A stretch of DNA of 64,000 bases from Parasponia andersonii. Lineage: Eukaryota; Streptophyta; Magnoliopsida; Rosales; Cannabaceae. Below are positions 36,598-48,258 of this stretch, piece by piece. Where the stretch lies: contig JXTB01000520.1 of assembly GCA_002914805.1 (NCBI GenBank), positions 111,936 to 175,935 of the forward strand, read 5' to 3'. A program made the position numbers and the translations under genes. The notes under the pieces were generated by a model, which saw only the letters and a list, made by a program, of their open reading frames with translations, ran no database searches and had not been told where the DNA came from. Each line of letters starts with the position of its first letter. The stretch's first letter is position 1.

Positions 36598-37503
36598 TTA
36601 CTTGAACATGGACGGAGGCATCTGAGGAGGGACAATACTTGGTGGCCCAATCCAACCTGTGTAAACACTTAAATTTAATTATCATGATATATACAAATAA
36701 GCGCACATATTAATTAAATTACCTTTGGAAGGGTCAAAGCCTCTGGCACTGAGCTCAGCATGCTCTTGGCAAAGGGCACAAGGTTCGCAGCAGAAATGAA
36801 CACAACAATCGCAGCAAGGAGTTTCAGGTAACCCGAATTTCTTTCGGATTCTCTCTCTATATACGCATGAGTATAACCAGTGGCATTCGATTAACATCAG
36901 TAACCCGTACAACAAACCGTGAGTAACACATGCTACATAGTACATTATAGATTTTATGAGTTTACCGCACAAACTTAATTATAAGGCTTATGTACGTACT
37001 TAAAATCAATTGATTAATATTTAACAAGTTAATTAAGCCCTGTTACAGTGTGTGTATATATATACATATCAGATATCATCTCAATTCTAGTTGTTTCTAG
37101 TAATTACGAAAAAAATAATAATAGTGATGTTTATTCAAGAAAATTGAAGAAATGATATATTTCTGTCAGATGATGTGACAAAATTTTATTAGACAGAATC
37201 ATGGGATGATTTTATTTTACTTACAAGTTTGCCCTTCATCCACGACTTCAGCAATTCGGCCAAAGGTGATACATGGGAGGATGCATGTCATGCAACCTAC
37301 AGTTTTCACAAAGAAACATTTAGAAAAATATAAAATTAAATTAAGCTTAAGAAGTGTGTTATATACATATATATATATATATACATTATATATGCATGAA
37401 CTGGAGAGAATAGCTTACAATTTCCAGGATCATGATCTCCACAACCACATAAACCAGAAGACCAACTAGGCTGCTGCAAACTATGGCGATGATCAATGTT
37501 CAT
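36598..37503 (-). CDS. PLAC8-family (plant cadmium resistance/FW2.2-like) protein B
   Basis: Complete four-exon gene. Exons: 37503-37419, 37296-37225, 36932-36723 and 36656-36598, all GT-AG. The product is 141 residues. Exons 2 and 3 have exactly the lengths of gene A (72 and 210 nt) and the same phases, so they are direct paralogues. Exon 1: [19 protein letters not shown]. Exon 2: [20 protein letters not shown]. Exon 3: a hydrophobic segment [19 protein letters not shown], then [20 protein letters not shown] and [15 protein letters not shown]. Tail: [10 protein letters not shown]. The frame stays open upstream to another ATG at 37626 (41 extra codons). I prefer 37503 because family members have short N-termini. 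A CATATAAAC TATA-like motif lies near 37582-37590. Likely a small membrane protein for metal handling or cell-number control. Confidence 0.92.
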
Positions 37504-37629
37504 ATTGGTTTTCCAGGAAAGATCGGTCAATACGATTTTGTCTGAGGAATTGATTAAGAAAGAAAATGTTAATGCATGCATGTTTATATGTGATTCCAAA
37601 TTATATTCTAACACATGAACTTTCACTCA

Positions 37630-38019
37630 AAGACAGACTTCGGGAAGTCGGCCGTCAAATATTATATTGTTACATATATCTACTTGTTATGTTGGGTAGA
37701 TCAGGCTAATATCGTTTTCACGAATTTTTTAAACACAGAATAGTAATTTCATCTAATATGTACGCACATTTTTTTGATATTTAATGCTAGATAAATAGAG
37801 AAATATGTATTTATTGTTATTATTTTATATTTAATTACTCAAATTATAATATCTAATAAATGATATGGTCTAGCGATTAAAAAAACATGACATATAGATA
37901 GATAAAAATAGATAAAAAAAAATTATTGGATTATGCCCTATTTTAAAATAAAAAAAATGAGGCTTAACTAATGATCACCACTTCCTACAAATTTAAAGGA
38001 AAATAACATATACATACTC
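37630..38019. other. Upstream region of PLAC8 gene B
   Basis: AT-rich, with no coding sequence. Presumed promoter region of PLAC8 B, without a motif I can assign beyond the TATA-like sequence noted for that gene. Confidence 0.35.
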
Positions 38020-38101
38020 TACCAAGGTTTGAACTCATGACCCTCCCAAACTTATACACACATTCCTCAAACTTTGGACTAACTCAACTAGCCCCAGTTG
38101 G
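38020..38101 (-). repeat. tRNA-derived SINE fragment
   Basis: The minus strand has a GGCTAGTTGAGTTAGT A-box-like segment and, about 40 bases on, a B-box-like CATGAGTTCAAACCTTGG. Spacing and sequence fit the internal promoter of a tRNA-derived SINE head. Confidence 0.55.
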
Positions 38102-38840
38102 TAGGATTACGCCTTTATATACACACGTTTGGGCAAAGATTTACCTACTTTTTCTTTGTTTTGTCATAGCCATTTGGCATTTCTTTCGTTGTTGCATTTG
38201 CTAGGTAGCTAGTTATTCTTGTTGATTATTATATTAGCATTATCATTATCATATCGTATGTATTAATGTTACAACAAAAACTAGATAACAATGCCGTCCA
38301 AGAACAAACGTTAAATTGATCTTACAATTACAAACCTATAAATATATAAATGGTGATGCCTTGCAAACAGAGTATATTCCTTTTCGATCTCTTTCACGTA
38401 TTTCAATTTCGATGCTTAGAAATATTATTTGACTGGAAATTATACCAACCAACGACTTTTCTAGGACAATTAAGGCAGCATATATACGAAGAGTAATAAT
38501 ATGACAATTATATTGACTGCCGGACATTCCCAAACGGATGGTATTAAGTATCGGTACAGGTACTTATTCGGGTTCAGTCCACGGCCTAAATTGCACAACG
38601 AGACAGTGAAAAAGCCCACTGAGCATATAAACTAAATTCATGAAAGAAAGAAAAAAAAAATACTATTATTATACGCATTTGCTTGCTGATTACTAAAAAA
38701 AATACTATTGTTATACGTATTTGCATGCTGATTACTTTATTGGTATTTGATACATCAGGATCATCGTTGGTGTAAGCCTGACATTGTATTTAAAATTAAA
38801 ACCCTGATTTTTTGCATTTGATGCATCAGGAGAATCTATT
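38102..38840. other. Intergenic DNA before the assembly gap
   Basis: No gene seen. A short direct repeat (ACTATTATTATACGCATTTG at about 38660 and its variant ACTATTGTTATACGTATTTG at about 38705) and repeated GATACATCAGG/GATGCATCAGG phrases occur before the gap. Confidence 0.4.
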
Positions 38841-38878
38841 NNNNNNNNNNNNNNNNNNNNNNNNNNNNNNNNNNNNNN
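38841..38878. other. Assembly gap (38 N)
   Basis: A run of N at the left edge of repeat R2. The gap probably results from collapse at the repeat. Confidence 0.99.
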
Positions 38879-40966
38879 GCCGGTCCCGCGCAACTGCTAA
38901 TGTCCACCCACTGGAAAAACTCCATTGAGACCGTTTTGGAGTTTTCGTCACCGGCGACGATTCCGGCCACTGTTTGACCTTAAACTGGGCTTATTGGATT
39001 CGTATTGTTGCAAAAATCGTCAATATATATATTTCACAATATCATTCTACCCAGTTTGAAAGTTGCCATTTTTTTGGTGTTTTGAGTTTTGAATTTTAGA
39101 TTTTAATCCAACCGTTAGATTTCGTTTTTGCTATTATTTTTGGAATGTACTCGGAAAATAGAGAAATTTGATATATATATATATATATTGACTATATTTA
39201 GTAACTGGCACGAATATCAATATTTAACGGCTTAGATTTTGTCTTGTTTATGTGCCACCGGTCCAGTGTCGGCCCGGATCCAAATCGGTCGAGTTATATA
39301 TCTAACTTAGCTATTTTGGACATTAGGAATTCAATGGAGAGATTCTTTCATTGATTTGAAATTCCGTCGAGAAGTTGGTTTATCTAAGTGAGCGGTTGAA
39401 GGCGTAGAATTGGTCCCCGACCCTCCAAGCGATCGTCCAACGACACCTTGAGAACCTAATAGTGTGGTATCACTATTCTGGTGAGGTAGAGATTCGGTTA
39501 CCTCTATTTTTATAACGTTTTGAATAAATCTGATTTCCTGCAACACATGATGACAAACGTGATTTTAGAACTCTTTTAGATATATGTGGTAGAATTAAAT
39601 TGCATTACATATATTGGATTGCTCTGGGATTTTTCTGAGTGCATGTTATTTTTGGATATGTTAAAAATGGAGTCTTATACTACCTATTTTTTTACAAAAT
39701 TTAATTAACCATTTTATAAAAAACCAGAGCATCATTTGAACTTATTGCGTGGTTACTTTTACACATCAGTTCAAAGTACACGTTTCATAGGATCACACAT
39801 GAGTCCCAAGTTAATATCATGGGAATTTTATAGTATGGCACTGCGGCCCCACCGATGGTGCAGAGTCTGTGAACCTGCGCGGGGTATTTTTTCTGATTAC
39901 CTCCCTATTTAGTAGGCGTAGGTAATGTAGTTGCCCCTCCAGGTTTGATAGGCAACACACAGGTGTTCTCTCTGGTTATGGGCTAAGTGTCAGACAAGCT
40001 ATATGGTACACGTAGTGCCAACACAACCTGGTTTCCATTGATAAGAGGTGGTGAACTCACGGGTATGGGTGGATTTGTATCATATGTTTGTAGACTGACT
40101 GATTTTCAGATATCATAGTTTTTGTATATCTATATATATGAATGTCATACGGACTATTAGTTTTGGATAACATGTTTTTATATCTATATATATATATAGT
40201 TTTATGCATATATATAGATTATCAGCTTTGGAAATGGATATATATATATATATATATATAAGTATATACATATGGTTTTGCTAAAAATGGTATTTTTAGA
40301 TTAAACTAACCATGCAGGGGTTTTCCATTACTAAAAAAGTTTTTACATAAGGTAACAGCTTTCCTACTGGGCTCTTGAGCTCACCCATCCTATTTTCCCC
40401 TTTCAGGTGATTGTTCAATTGAGTTAGTCGCTTCGTTAGCTAGTCAAGTCACTTAGCTTACGCTTGTGGTCTTATTTCTCTTTGGTTGGTACCTTTTTTT
40501 GTCTCACTCTTTCTTCATATCTAATTGTTTAGCTAAGTTTATTTTTCCTACTAAGTGAATGTATGAGGGTATATTTATTACTATTTGATATATAATGGGA
40601 TACTATAGTTTCCAAGGAGTATACTTTCAAAGTTTTAAGTATTTGAAATTTTGATTAATCTTTTAAACTAGTTTTTGGTCTTTCTGACTTAAGATTTGCA
40701 AACTTTATTTTAAATCAACATTAAAGTTTTTGTCAAATTAAGTTTTCATACAAATTAACTATATTTTCTTGAATTTTAATTGCCGTATTCTTCTTAGTAG
40801 ATTAAACTAAAGATGAACTCCCTATTATTTAAAATTTCTAATAATTCAAGGACTAAAATGAAAAATCTAAATACTTGGTTTTCTCCGAGTTTTGTAAAAT
40901 TCTTTATTCAAATTAATTTACATTTAAAATTATCAAAAGTTACAGTCTAAGATTTAGATTGTGACA
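38879..40966 (+). mobile_element. LTR-like repeat R2
   Basis: A copy of the R repeat in plus orientation, starting at the gap. Its reverse complement matches R3 (for example GGAGGGTCGG and ATCTCTACCTC). Its 3' half matches R1 (ACTAACCATGCAGG). It ends ATTGTGACA at 40966. About 2.1 kb, with no coding frames. A TATA-rich stretch lies at 40120-40265. Probably a solo LTR. Confidence 0.65.
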
Positions 40967-41276
40967 TATATACCTTTAGAATTACACATACATGTTCTAG
41001 AAATCTAGGCTTAATTTCAATTTTGTTTTCGAACTAGACAATAAGCATGCTTATCCTCGGTATTTGGATTTTCAACTTGTAATGTCCGATTAAACTACCT
41101 TGTTTTTATCTTAGTTAAATTTGGTATTTTGAATTTTCAAAGGGCTAATTTTACTAACTTTTTACGTGAAAGATCTATTTTAGATATTATTAAATAAATA
41201 AATAATTTATTTATTAATAATTAATTAATTATATTGTAATACATATAGAAAAGATTGTTGTAATAATGGATGCATA

Positions 41277-42959
41277 TGTTGCAATAAAAACAAGAAAATA
41301 AAGAATAAACATAATGTATTTTTAACATGATTCGAACTTCCCCTACTCTATGGAACTACTTTTAGAGATTAAATAAATTAATAAAGTATAAAGATTATAA
41401 ATACCAATTGACTAGTGCAATAAAAAAACTCTCTTTTCAATTGTCACAATGTATTATAACGATTCTACTAATCTTGTTTCACAAGTTTCTCCCATCTTGT
41501 TGATCCTTTGCACGTGAACTCATTTCACTGGTCCGAATTTGTCTCTTTCTGAAGACAAATATTCTTTCTCTTAAAGAATAAAAGTACTCAACTAAGAAAC
41601 CTAGAAAACTCACTAGCCTTCTAAGTTTCACAATAATAATAGAACAATCTCTATGTCTTATATAAAAGTTCTCAAAAAGAGTATTTTCTCTCAAATAAAG
41701 TGTATATAAATCCCTTGGATATGTTTAGATTTTATAGATGAATTTCTAGCCTCAATCTCGTGCTTCTTTGGTGTGAATAAGATAAAAATAAGAAAGGAAT
41801 GAATTCCCACGAAATCTATTGTCATTCTTTACTTAGACAATCAGAAAGTTATTGCAACAATTTTCATGAATTGTCTCTGAATCTGAAAAGTATCAAAGTA
41901 CATTAAGAGAAATTCTACATGATTTTGACACTTGAAATCTCTAATTAATTCCTGCAAACATTCTCCTTAAAGCCAAGGACTAATTTTAAATTGAATTAGA
42001 GTCAAACAAAATCAAATAAGAAAATTTTTCTTAAACAATGAAATCTGGTACAATAGATTTTGTCAGAAAATCTCAATAGCTCATAAAATTAATTACACTA
42101 ATTTAATGAGAAAGTTGTCTACACCACAATTGATGAAATATCACTATGATTCTGCTTATATACATGTTAATAATCATTATCTAAGATTTGAGGTCTTGTT
42201 TGGTACATGAGACTAGGATTGGATTATAATAGATTAGATTAGATAAACTTAATACTATTTCATATTTGGTGCAATATTGGATTAGATTAGAATTATTATT
42301 ATAATATATGACTTGTATTTTATTAGAATGTGTAATAAATTTATTTTATATTAGTTTAAATATTAGAAAGTATAAAAGATATTTATAATGTGGGACTCAC
42401 TAGTTTAAAAAAATCAGAATGAATGTGGGTCCCACCACTATTGAGTGTGAGATTAATAATCTAATATTTTTAAATGAGATAAATTATCCCACTTATATGA
42501 GACTATTTTTGGGTTGTAGATTATTTATCTCAATCCCAAGTTGGCATCAAACATGAGTATAGGATAAATAATCTCATTCTCATTTCTAGCCCTATGTGCC
42601 AAACAAGGCCTGAGGTAATAATGAGCAAGAATCAAGCTAAAAATAGAAACTTAATCAAAGAGATAATGAGATAAAATATCTCAATCATTCTGGTCCAGTG
42701 GTCACATAAATTTATCAACAATAATGCCTATCATCTTTCTAGATAAAAATAATGAAAATTAGACCAAAAGATGCAAGTACAAAAAGTTTTTAAATTTAAA
42801 ATTTTGGCCTGCACAAATTTATTGTGAGTGATCCTAAAAATCAATTGCAACAAGTATTTTATAACATCAGCAAATCTGTTGTAATAACTTATTATTGTTC
42901 TCATAACAATATGAGTTTATAGTTATTGCCAATTGATTGCTAACATTTTGGACCTAACA
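41277..42959 (-). mobile_element. Probable solo LTR carrying a MITE
   Basis: Read on the minus strand it begins TGTTAGGTCCAAAATGTTAG (from 42959) and ends TTATTGCAACA (41277), so the ends form the TGTT/AACA inverted repeat typical of Ty1/copia LTRs. The inserted MITE (42192-42610) accounts for 419 of its 1683 bp. Flanking 5-mers (GCATA, TTATA) do not match, so the boundaries remain provisional. Confidence 0.45.
42192..42610. mobile_element. TIR MITE, 419 bp, TGA target duplication
   Basis: Left end GGTCTTGTTTGGTACAT; right end (reversed) GGCCTTGTTTGGCACAT, with 15 of 17 bases equal. TGA flanks both ends (42189-42191 and 42611-42613), a 3-bp duplication as in PIF/Harbinger-like MITEs. AT-rich and non-coding. 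Confidence 0.75.
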
Positions 42960-43133
42960 TTATATTTTATAATTTGTCACATTTAGACCCTTGATTTACA
43001 TGATTAAACGGAGATAAGAGCTAGCGTAGTTTATGATACATAATAGAATGAGATATTTTAAAACTTAGGATTAGAAACAAGACTAACCATGATTGAAAAA
43101 CTAAAAAAAGAAATGTATATGCTGTCTTAAAAA

Positions 43134-43165
<32 letters not shown>

Positions 43166-43667
43166 AAGAAACACTCATTAGTTTATGAGTAATTAAGAGT
43201 GGTGATGAATGCTATCAATTCAGCACAAATATGTGGGAAAGTGTGACTCATCTTATATTTCTTTCTTATGGCATTAGTCACCATTTTTGACACATTAATT
43301 TTCTAGATATTCGATTAATTATATCATGTGCATTTGGATTATCATATAGCACAATTGTGACTCCGATAAAAGTATCAAGTACGATTTTTGCGTAGCTATA
43401 TGTAGTTAGGTCATATAGCACAAACATGAAAATTGGCCAAAATATGGCTCAGTGATAGGCTATGTTTGGTGGAGAAAAAAAAAATTAGGAAACGAGAAAA
43501 AATTAGGAGGGAAACAAAATATATAGAATTAAAATAAAAGTGTCTTTTCTTATTTGTTGTTTTGTATCTATGGAGGAAAATTAGTACATAAGGTCAATAT
43601 TGATAATAATCAAAATACAAGATACAAATTGAACAAAATATTAAAATATAATGTATAAAAATGATAT
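42960..43667. other. Intergenic DNA
   Basis: No gene seen. An (AT)n run lies at about 43135-43158 and an A-rich run near 43472-43483. Confidence 0.4.
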
Positions 43668-44988
43668 TGTCACAATTGAAAATTCAAAGCTTAGAAATTT
43701 CATGTAAATACAGAAATAAATAGTGAATTTTCAAATTCCACGAAATCAAGTACTTTGAATTTTAATTTTTAGTCCTCAAAAGTAAGTAAACTTCGTAACT
43801 AGGAACCGCTCCATACTTTTATTAACTCAAGAAAATGTCCATTAAAGTTTAAGAAATTTTCTAGTAGATTCATTTACAAACTTATTAATAAATTATAGAT
43901 TTTGGTAAAATTAGTTCAATTAAAATCTTTAGTTCAATATCCAAAGTAGATTACATAAAATCATTTATAATTCCAAGTACTCAATTTATTAACAAAACCA
44001 TCCACTTAGTAGCAATACATTAATTCTTGGCTAAACAATTTGATATAGGAATGGAAAAGAGACAGGGAGTAGAAACCAATCAAGGAAAAGGTATAAAACT
44101 ACAAACATATGCCAAACATACTTATCAAGCTACTATGACAACTATCTCAAAATAATTCACTACCTAAAAGTGGGAGAAAGTATGGGGTAAGTATACAAAT
44201 GCTTAGTAGAGATTCAATTGTAGATTAATTCTTAACCAGAATAAAATACTTATTTTCAAAGTTTTACATGGTTAGTGAAATATTCAAATAGTTTTCTAAA
44301 AGTCTAGTTAAAATCATCGTTCAAAGATGTAAATATTCCAAACTATTGCAAAATATTATCTCAAAATAAGCACATATTATTTAAGTCAAGCACATAACAA
44401 GCAATATAATAAATGATAGGTTGGAGCTACCTAGATTAGTGACCGTAAGTATACAATGTAGTCTGAGCTACTCAAATAGGTGACTATAAATATGTAATGT
44501 GATCCGAGTCACCTAAGTTAGTAATCGTGAATATGAAATATAGTCTGAGCACCCTATATAGGATATTGTAAGTTCGAACACCCGAGAGAAGGTATCATAA
44601 GTTCGTCGGCTGTGTAAGTGGCATAATGTATACAATGCTTTATGGATGACATAAATTAATATATATACCATTTTCCCACAAAATCACAAAACATATCATA
44701 CAATATTTTTAATCAATTAAGTTTAGTTCTCAAAACTAAATTTTCGTTCAATTTAGATTTTATAAAAATTTCGATAGTATAACATTTATTTTCATCAAAA
44801 CCCATAAAATCTAGTTCTAGCAAAAAATAGTTCAGAAGAATAAGATATTTGGCACGCTAACCAGTATGACATACCTCATAGGTAGTCTAAATATCAAATC
44901 AGATTCAAAATTACATGTAAATACATTTTTACAAAATATTTTACAAAATTTCATATTTGTTCAAAATATATAAAATCCATAAAAAATT
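43668..44988 (-). mobile_element. LTR-like repeat R3, 3' part (minus orientation)
   Basis: Reverse-orientation copy of the R repeat. It starts TGTCACAATTG on the plus strand (TTGTGACA end reversed). GGCTAAACAATTTGATAT matches the reverse of R2's ATATCTAATTGTTTAGCTAAG. It is interrupted at 44989 by CACTA 2 and resumes at 49429. Confidence 0.62.
44410..44580. repeat. Tandem repeat, 42-43 bp unit, about four copies
   Basis: Successive units open GGAGCTACCTAGATTAGTGA, GAGCTACTCAAATAGGTGAC, GAGTCACCTAAGTTAGTAAT and GAGCACCCTATATAGG. They lie inside repeat R3, and the corresponding part of R2 (about 39840-40040) does not show this clear periodicity. Confidence 0.7.
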
Positions 44989-45539
44989 CACTACAATAAA
45001 TAAGATTTTCTCTAACACATTGCTACATTGGTAAAAGTCATGAAAATGCATCGATAAAAGTGTTTTGACTTTTGCCGACGTATTTTTTCGTCAATGGCCA
45101 TCATCGACGAATGTCTGTTGCTAAAAGTCTACTACTGATAGAACTCACAATGTGTCGCCAAAATATACTTTTGTTAACATATTTTTGACTTTTGCTGATG
45201 CACTCGTTGGCATTGGTTAAAGATTGACTAAATTTGGACATTGATCAACTATTTTCTGATGTTTATACACATCGGAGAAAGTAGACATTTGTTGACACAT
45301 TTTGCGTTAGAAAAAATATATAAAGAAATTATAATTACCTTTGCCAACGCAAAAACGCATCAAAAAATGTCCCCAAGCTTATCTGGAAAAGTCTCAGATA
45401 ATTTAAAAAATGTATTTGTTTGATGTTAAATTTTAAATAATTAATTAAAAACTAAAAATACATAAAACTAAAAATACATAATAACTAAAAAAAATTAATT
45501 TTATTAAAAAAATAATACAATTTGTTCATAAAGTTACGC

Positions 45540-45690
45540 GATTTACAAAATAAAGATGCAATGTGAGTGATTGTAGCAAGCGTTATTGCTCATCAAGCCG
45601 CCATGGTGTTTCGGTCTAGTGCTCAGCCATCTTAGTACTTGGTAGCATTTTCCGTGCCGAAGTGTGAAAATGTTTTTTTTTTTTCTAGAA
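45540..45690 (-). pseudogene. Possible terminal-exon relic of the captured decarboxylase
   Basis: The minus strand has GATGGCTGAGCAC, then CACCATGGCGGC and TTGATGAGCA, which can be aligned loosely with the DG-x-x-x-KIRHGET end of plant diaminopimelate decarboxylases. The match is weak and interrupted. It is listed because its position is right for the 3' end of the captured gene. Confidence 0.2.
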
Positions 45691-46216
45691 AAAAAAAAGG
45701 ACAAGAAAAGAAAAGAAAATAATGGAGTAAAGGCTAAGAATTAGTACCAATGACTCCATATCTGCACCACCATTCATTTCATGAAAAGTATCAGTATAGT
45801 ATCAACAATGTAATTTCTGTCAATATGTTTACTTTTCTACTTAAAATAAAAAAAATTCTTAGAATTATAATATTATAGAAATCATTGATTGATAAAACCA
45901 ATGGCAAGTCTGTTTTTGAAACAAAGCAATGGTAAACCACAACCAAACTTCAAACTCGAAGATTTCTGTCATAGTTCTGATTTGACAAACAAGAACATAT
46001 CAATGTTTAATTACAAAATCCAAACACTTGAATCCAACTTAGGATTTTAAACATATCGTCTCCTGTAGTAGAGAACACGATGGTAAAAGGAACAATCTAA
46101 AAAATCGAATTTAAAATACCAAGATTATGAAAGAGAGCTTTATGAATATAGAAATCCATTAAAAAAAAAAAATCTTAGTTCAAGAACATGGATGTCACAA
46201 TATGGAGACTGTATAC

Positions 46217-46643
46217 CTGAGGATCCCCATCAGGATTGATCTAGAGCAGGACATTAACCTTCCTTCAGGCAACTCTTGCAGTAGCTACTATATTTTCCAA
46301 GTCAAATTCACTATCAACATTGAGAAAAAACGCCTTTTTGTACACCTAGAACTAAATCCTCTACAACTTTCCATTCCCATCAAAAATATATGTTCAAGCA
46401 TTACAAATCATAAAATTATATACAGCTCAAACTTAGAAGAATGTTAGTAAAATTTATATGAATATAGTTTATTTTATATATATATATATAAATTGGCAAC
46501 CATATATATATATATAGGAATGCATATAAAAGCTAGCCTCAAACATGTGGGGGCATTATTTAACCTGGTCAGATCAAAACCAGCTCGAAGAGCAGAGCCA
46601 ACCTAAGCTCATTCTTTACTACAAACAATTTTCACCCAAACGT
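46217..46643 (-). pseudogene. Captured diaminopimelate decarboxylase exons
   Basis: Two consecutive exons of a plant diaminopimelate decarboxylase, the last enzyme of lysine biosynthesis (plastid, PLP-dependent). Exon X, 46643-46565, follows a TTTAG acceptor and encodes NELRLA then LRAGFDLTR. A 5-base duplication (GCTCT) breaks the frame between these two. It ends at CAG with a GT donor. Exon Y, about 46390-46217, reads FDGNGK, EDLVLGVQKGVFS, VDSEFDLENIVATARVA, then RKVNVLL and INPDGDPQ before a GT donor. In-frame stops replace the glycine before RKVNV and the arginine before INPD. These blocks match the family sequence SGNELRLALRAGFDPTR...INPDVDPQ. Intron positions are kept, so capture was at DNA level. 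It lies within CACTA 2, on the minus strand. Not translatable as an enzyme. Confidence 0.85.
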
Positions 46644-47515
46644 CTAAAGCAGGGATAATCACAGAATATAAAAACATAAAATATCAAATGTCACAAATAA
46701 ACTTTAAACAACAAAGTCACCCGTATATGAAGAGATATTAACCTAAATAAAAAAACAAGAATAAGTGAATAACCATTTGAGTTGTCAATTAGTACAAACC
46801 ACCTAGCCATAAAAATGACAAACTACTTTTTACTTCTCATTCACACGCATTAAATACTAAATTCCAAGTCCACATATCAGAAACACTAGCAAAGCTTCAA
46901 GTATTCTAATAGGTTGTACTGCTTGCAAGAATGATAAAATTCACTGAACACATTATAAAAAAATCAAAGTGGAATCCCATACATATAAATCAAAATGGAA
47001 TATTTCACATGCAAACAAATACGTGGATGTATATATAACCACTTCAATTCTAGATTGAGAGTAAAACACTGCCACTTATTCTGAGTGTACGTTAAAAAGT
47101 AAGAGAAATAGACAACATATATAATCTAGACCTTATACAGCAAAGAGATAATAAAAATAATGAGAACACATATCTATGGCAAACGAAAGTCAGAGCAACA
47201 ATAGCAGAAATCAAACCAAGACCCTGAAATAGACAACTTTGACTTGCTACATCAACATGGATTCACAAAGACGAATACAGCTGCCATAAGTATCCCCAAC
47301 GTAAAAAATAATAATAACGAAAAATAAAGACAAGTGCCATGCCCGTTTCTAAAAAACAATGGATGCGGAAGCAAAGTTTGCGGTAAATGAAAAGGAGGAG
47401 GAAATCGTTTGGATTAAATTTCCCAATGTTACACTTTTTTTTTAAGTGTTATTATATTCTACGGTTATAAAATAGTTTTATTGGTCTTTTAAAAAAAAAA
47501 TAATAATTTTATTGT
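46644..47515. other. Interior of CACTA 2 upstream of the captured exons
   Basis: Intron-like AT-rich DNA. A minus-strand stretch near 47340-47410 has the pyrimidine-rich look of a plant 5' UTR (TTTCCTCCTCC), possibly from the same captured gene. No further decarboxylase exon was recognised. Confidence 0.35.
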
Positions 47516-47861
47516 TGCAGTGTCTTTAAGGACAACTTAAATTACCCCTATTAATACATAACTAAAAGTACTTTTTTTATAGGCGACAAACCTTTGCCCA
47601 CGAATGTTATTTTAGCAGTAATTAACATTGGCAGCAAAAATTTCACATGCTTTAAGGACGACTTTAATTGCCTCTATTAACACGTTGTCACATATTCTAA
47701 TTGTTTACGATTTTTTTGAGACAACATAACCCTAAAAATAAGATTTTTTGTAAACATTTAAAGAAAATATTATGATTTATGCTATTATAGAAAAGAAATG
47801 GTAATCTTTTATCAGAAAAAGCTATGCTCAATTGCAATGGGAAGCCAAATTTGTTGTAGTG
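47516..47861. repeat. Second CACTA-like terminus nested in CACTA 2
   Basis: Ends TTTGTTGTAGTG at 47861 (reversed: CACTACAACAAATTTGG). Upstream are direct repeats of a CTTTAAGGACGACTTTAATT-type motif (47523 and 47651). The motif differs from the GCCGACG array of CACTA 2, so a different CACTA family has left one end here. Confidence 0.5.
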
Positions 47862-47931
47862 AAAATTTATTTCAATTGAAATACCTATATGGTTATTTTT
47901 TTAATGGGACAAACTTTAGTTTTTCTTTTTC

Positions 47932-47975
<44 letters not shown>

Positions 47976-48215
47976 TTGCCAATCCAATAGGTATTTTTTT
48001 TCTTTATCTATGGGTAGGTATTTTTTTTTTAGCCGTTGGATCACCATCTAATAGTGATCCAATGACTATAATGAAGTGCATGAAAAGACGTGCATCATTA
48101 ATACTCTTTCTCTCTTTTACTTTTTACAATAAAAAAATGTGCATGCTAAATTTTCATTGGCCAAATTGATACATATGCATAGATAAAAAAAAAAAATATT
48201 TACTGGATTGATGCC

Positions 48216-48258
<43 letters not shown>

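Noticed and set aside
39331-39546. Minus-strand frame in repeat R2
   Set aside because: Lies within a repeated LTR-like sequence. The equivalent position in R3 does not keep the frame, so it is not a gene.
41479-41694. 71-codon minus-strand frame (basic, R-rich)
   Set aside because: Inside the probable solo LTR, with no domain match and no continuity outside.
46202-46447. Plus-strand frame of 81 codons
   Set aside because: Antisense shadow of the captured diaminopimelate decarboxylase exon. The protein similarity is on the minus strand.
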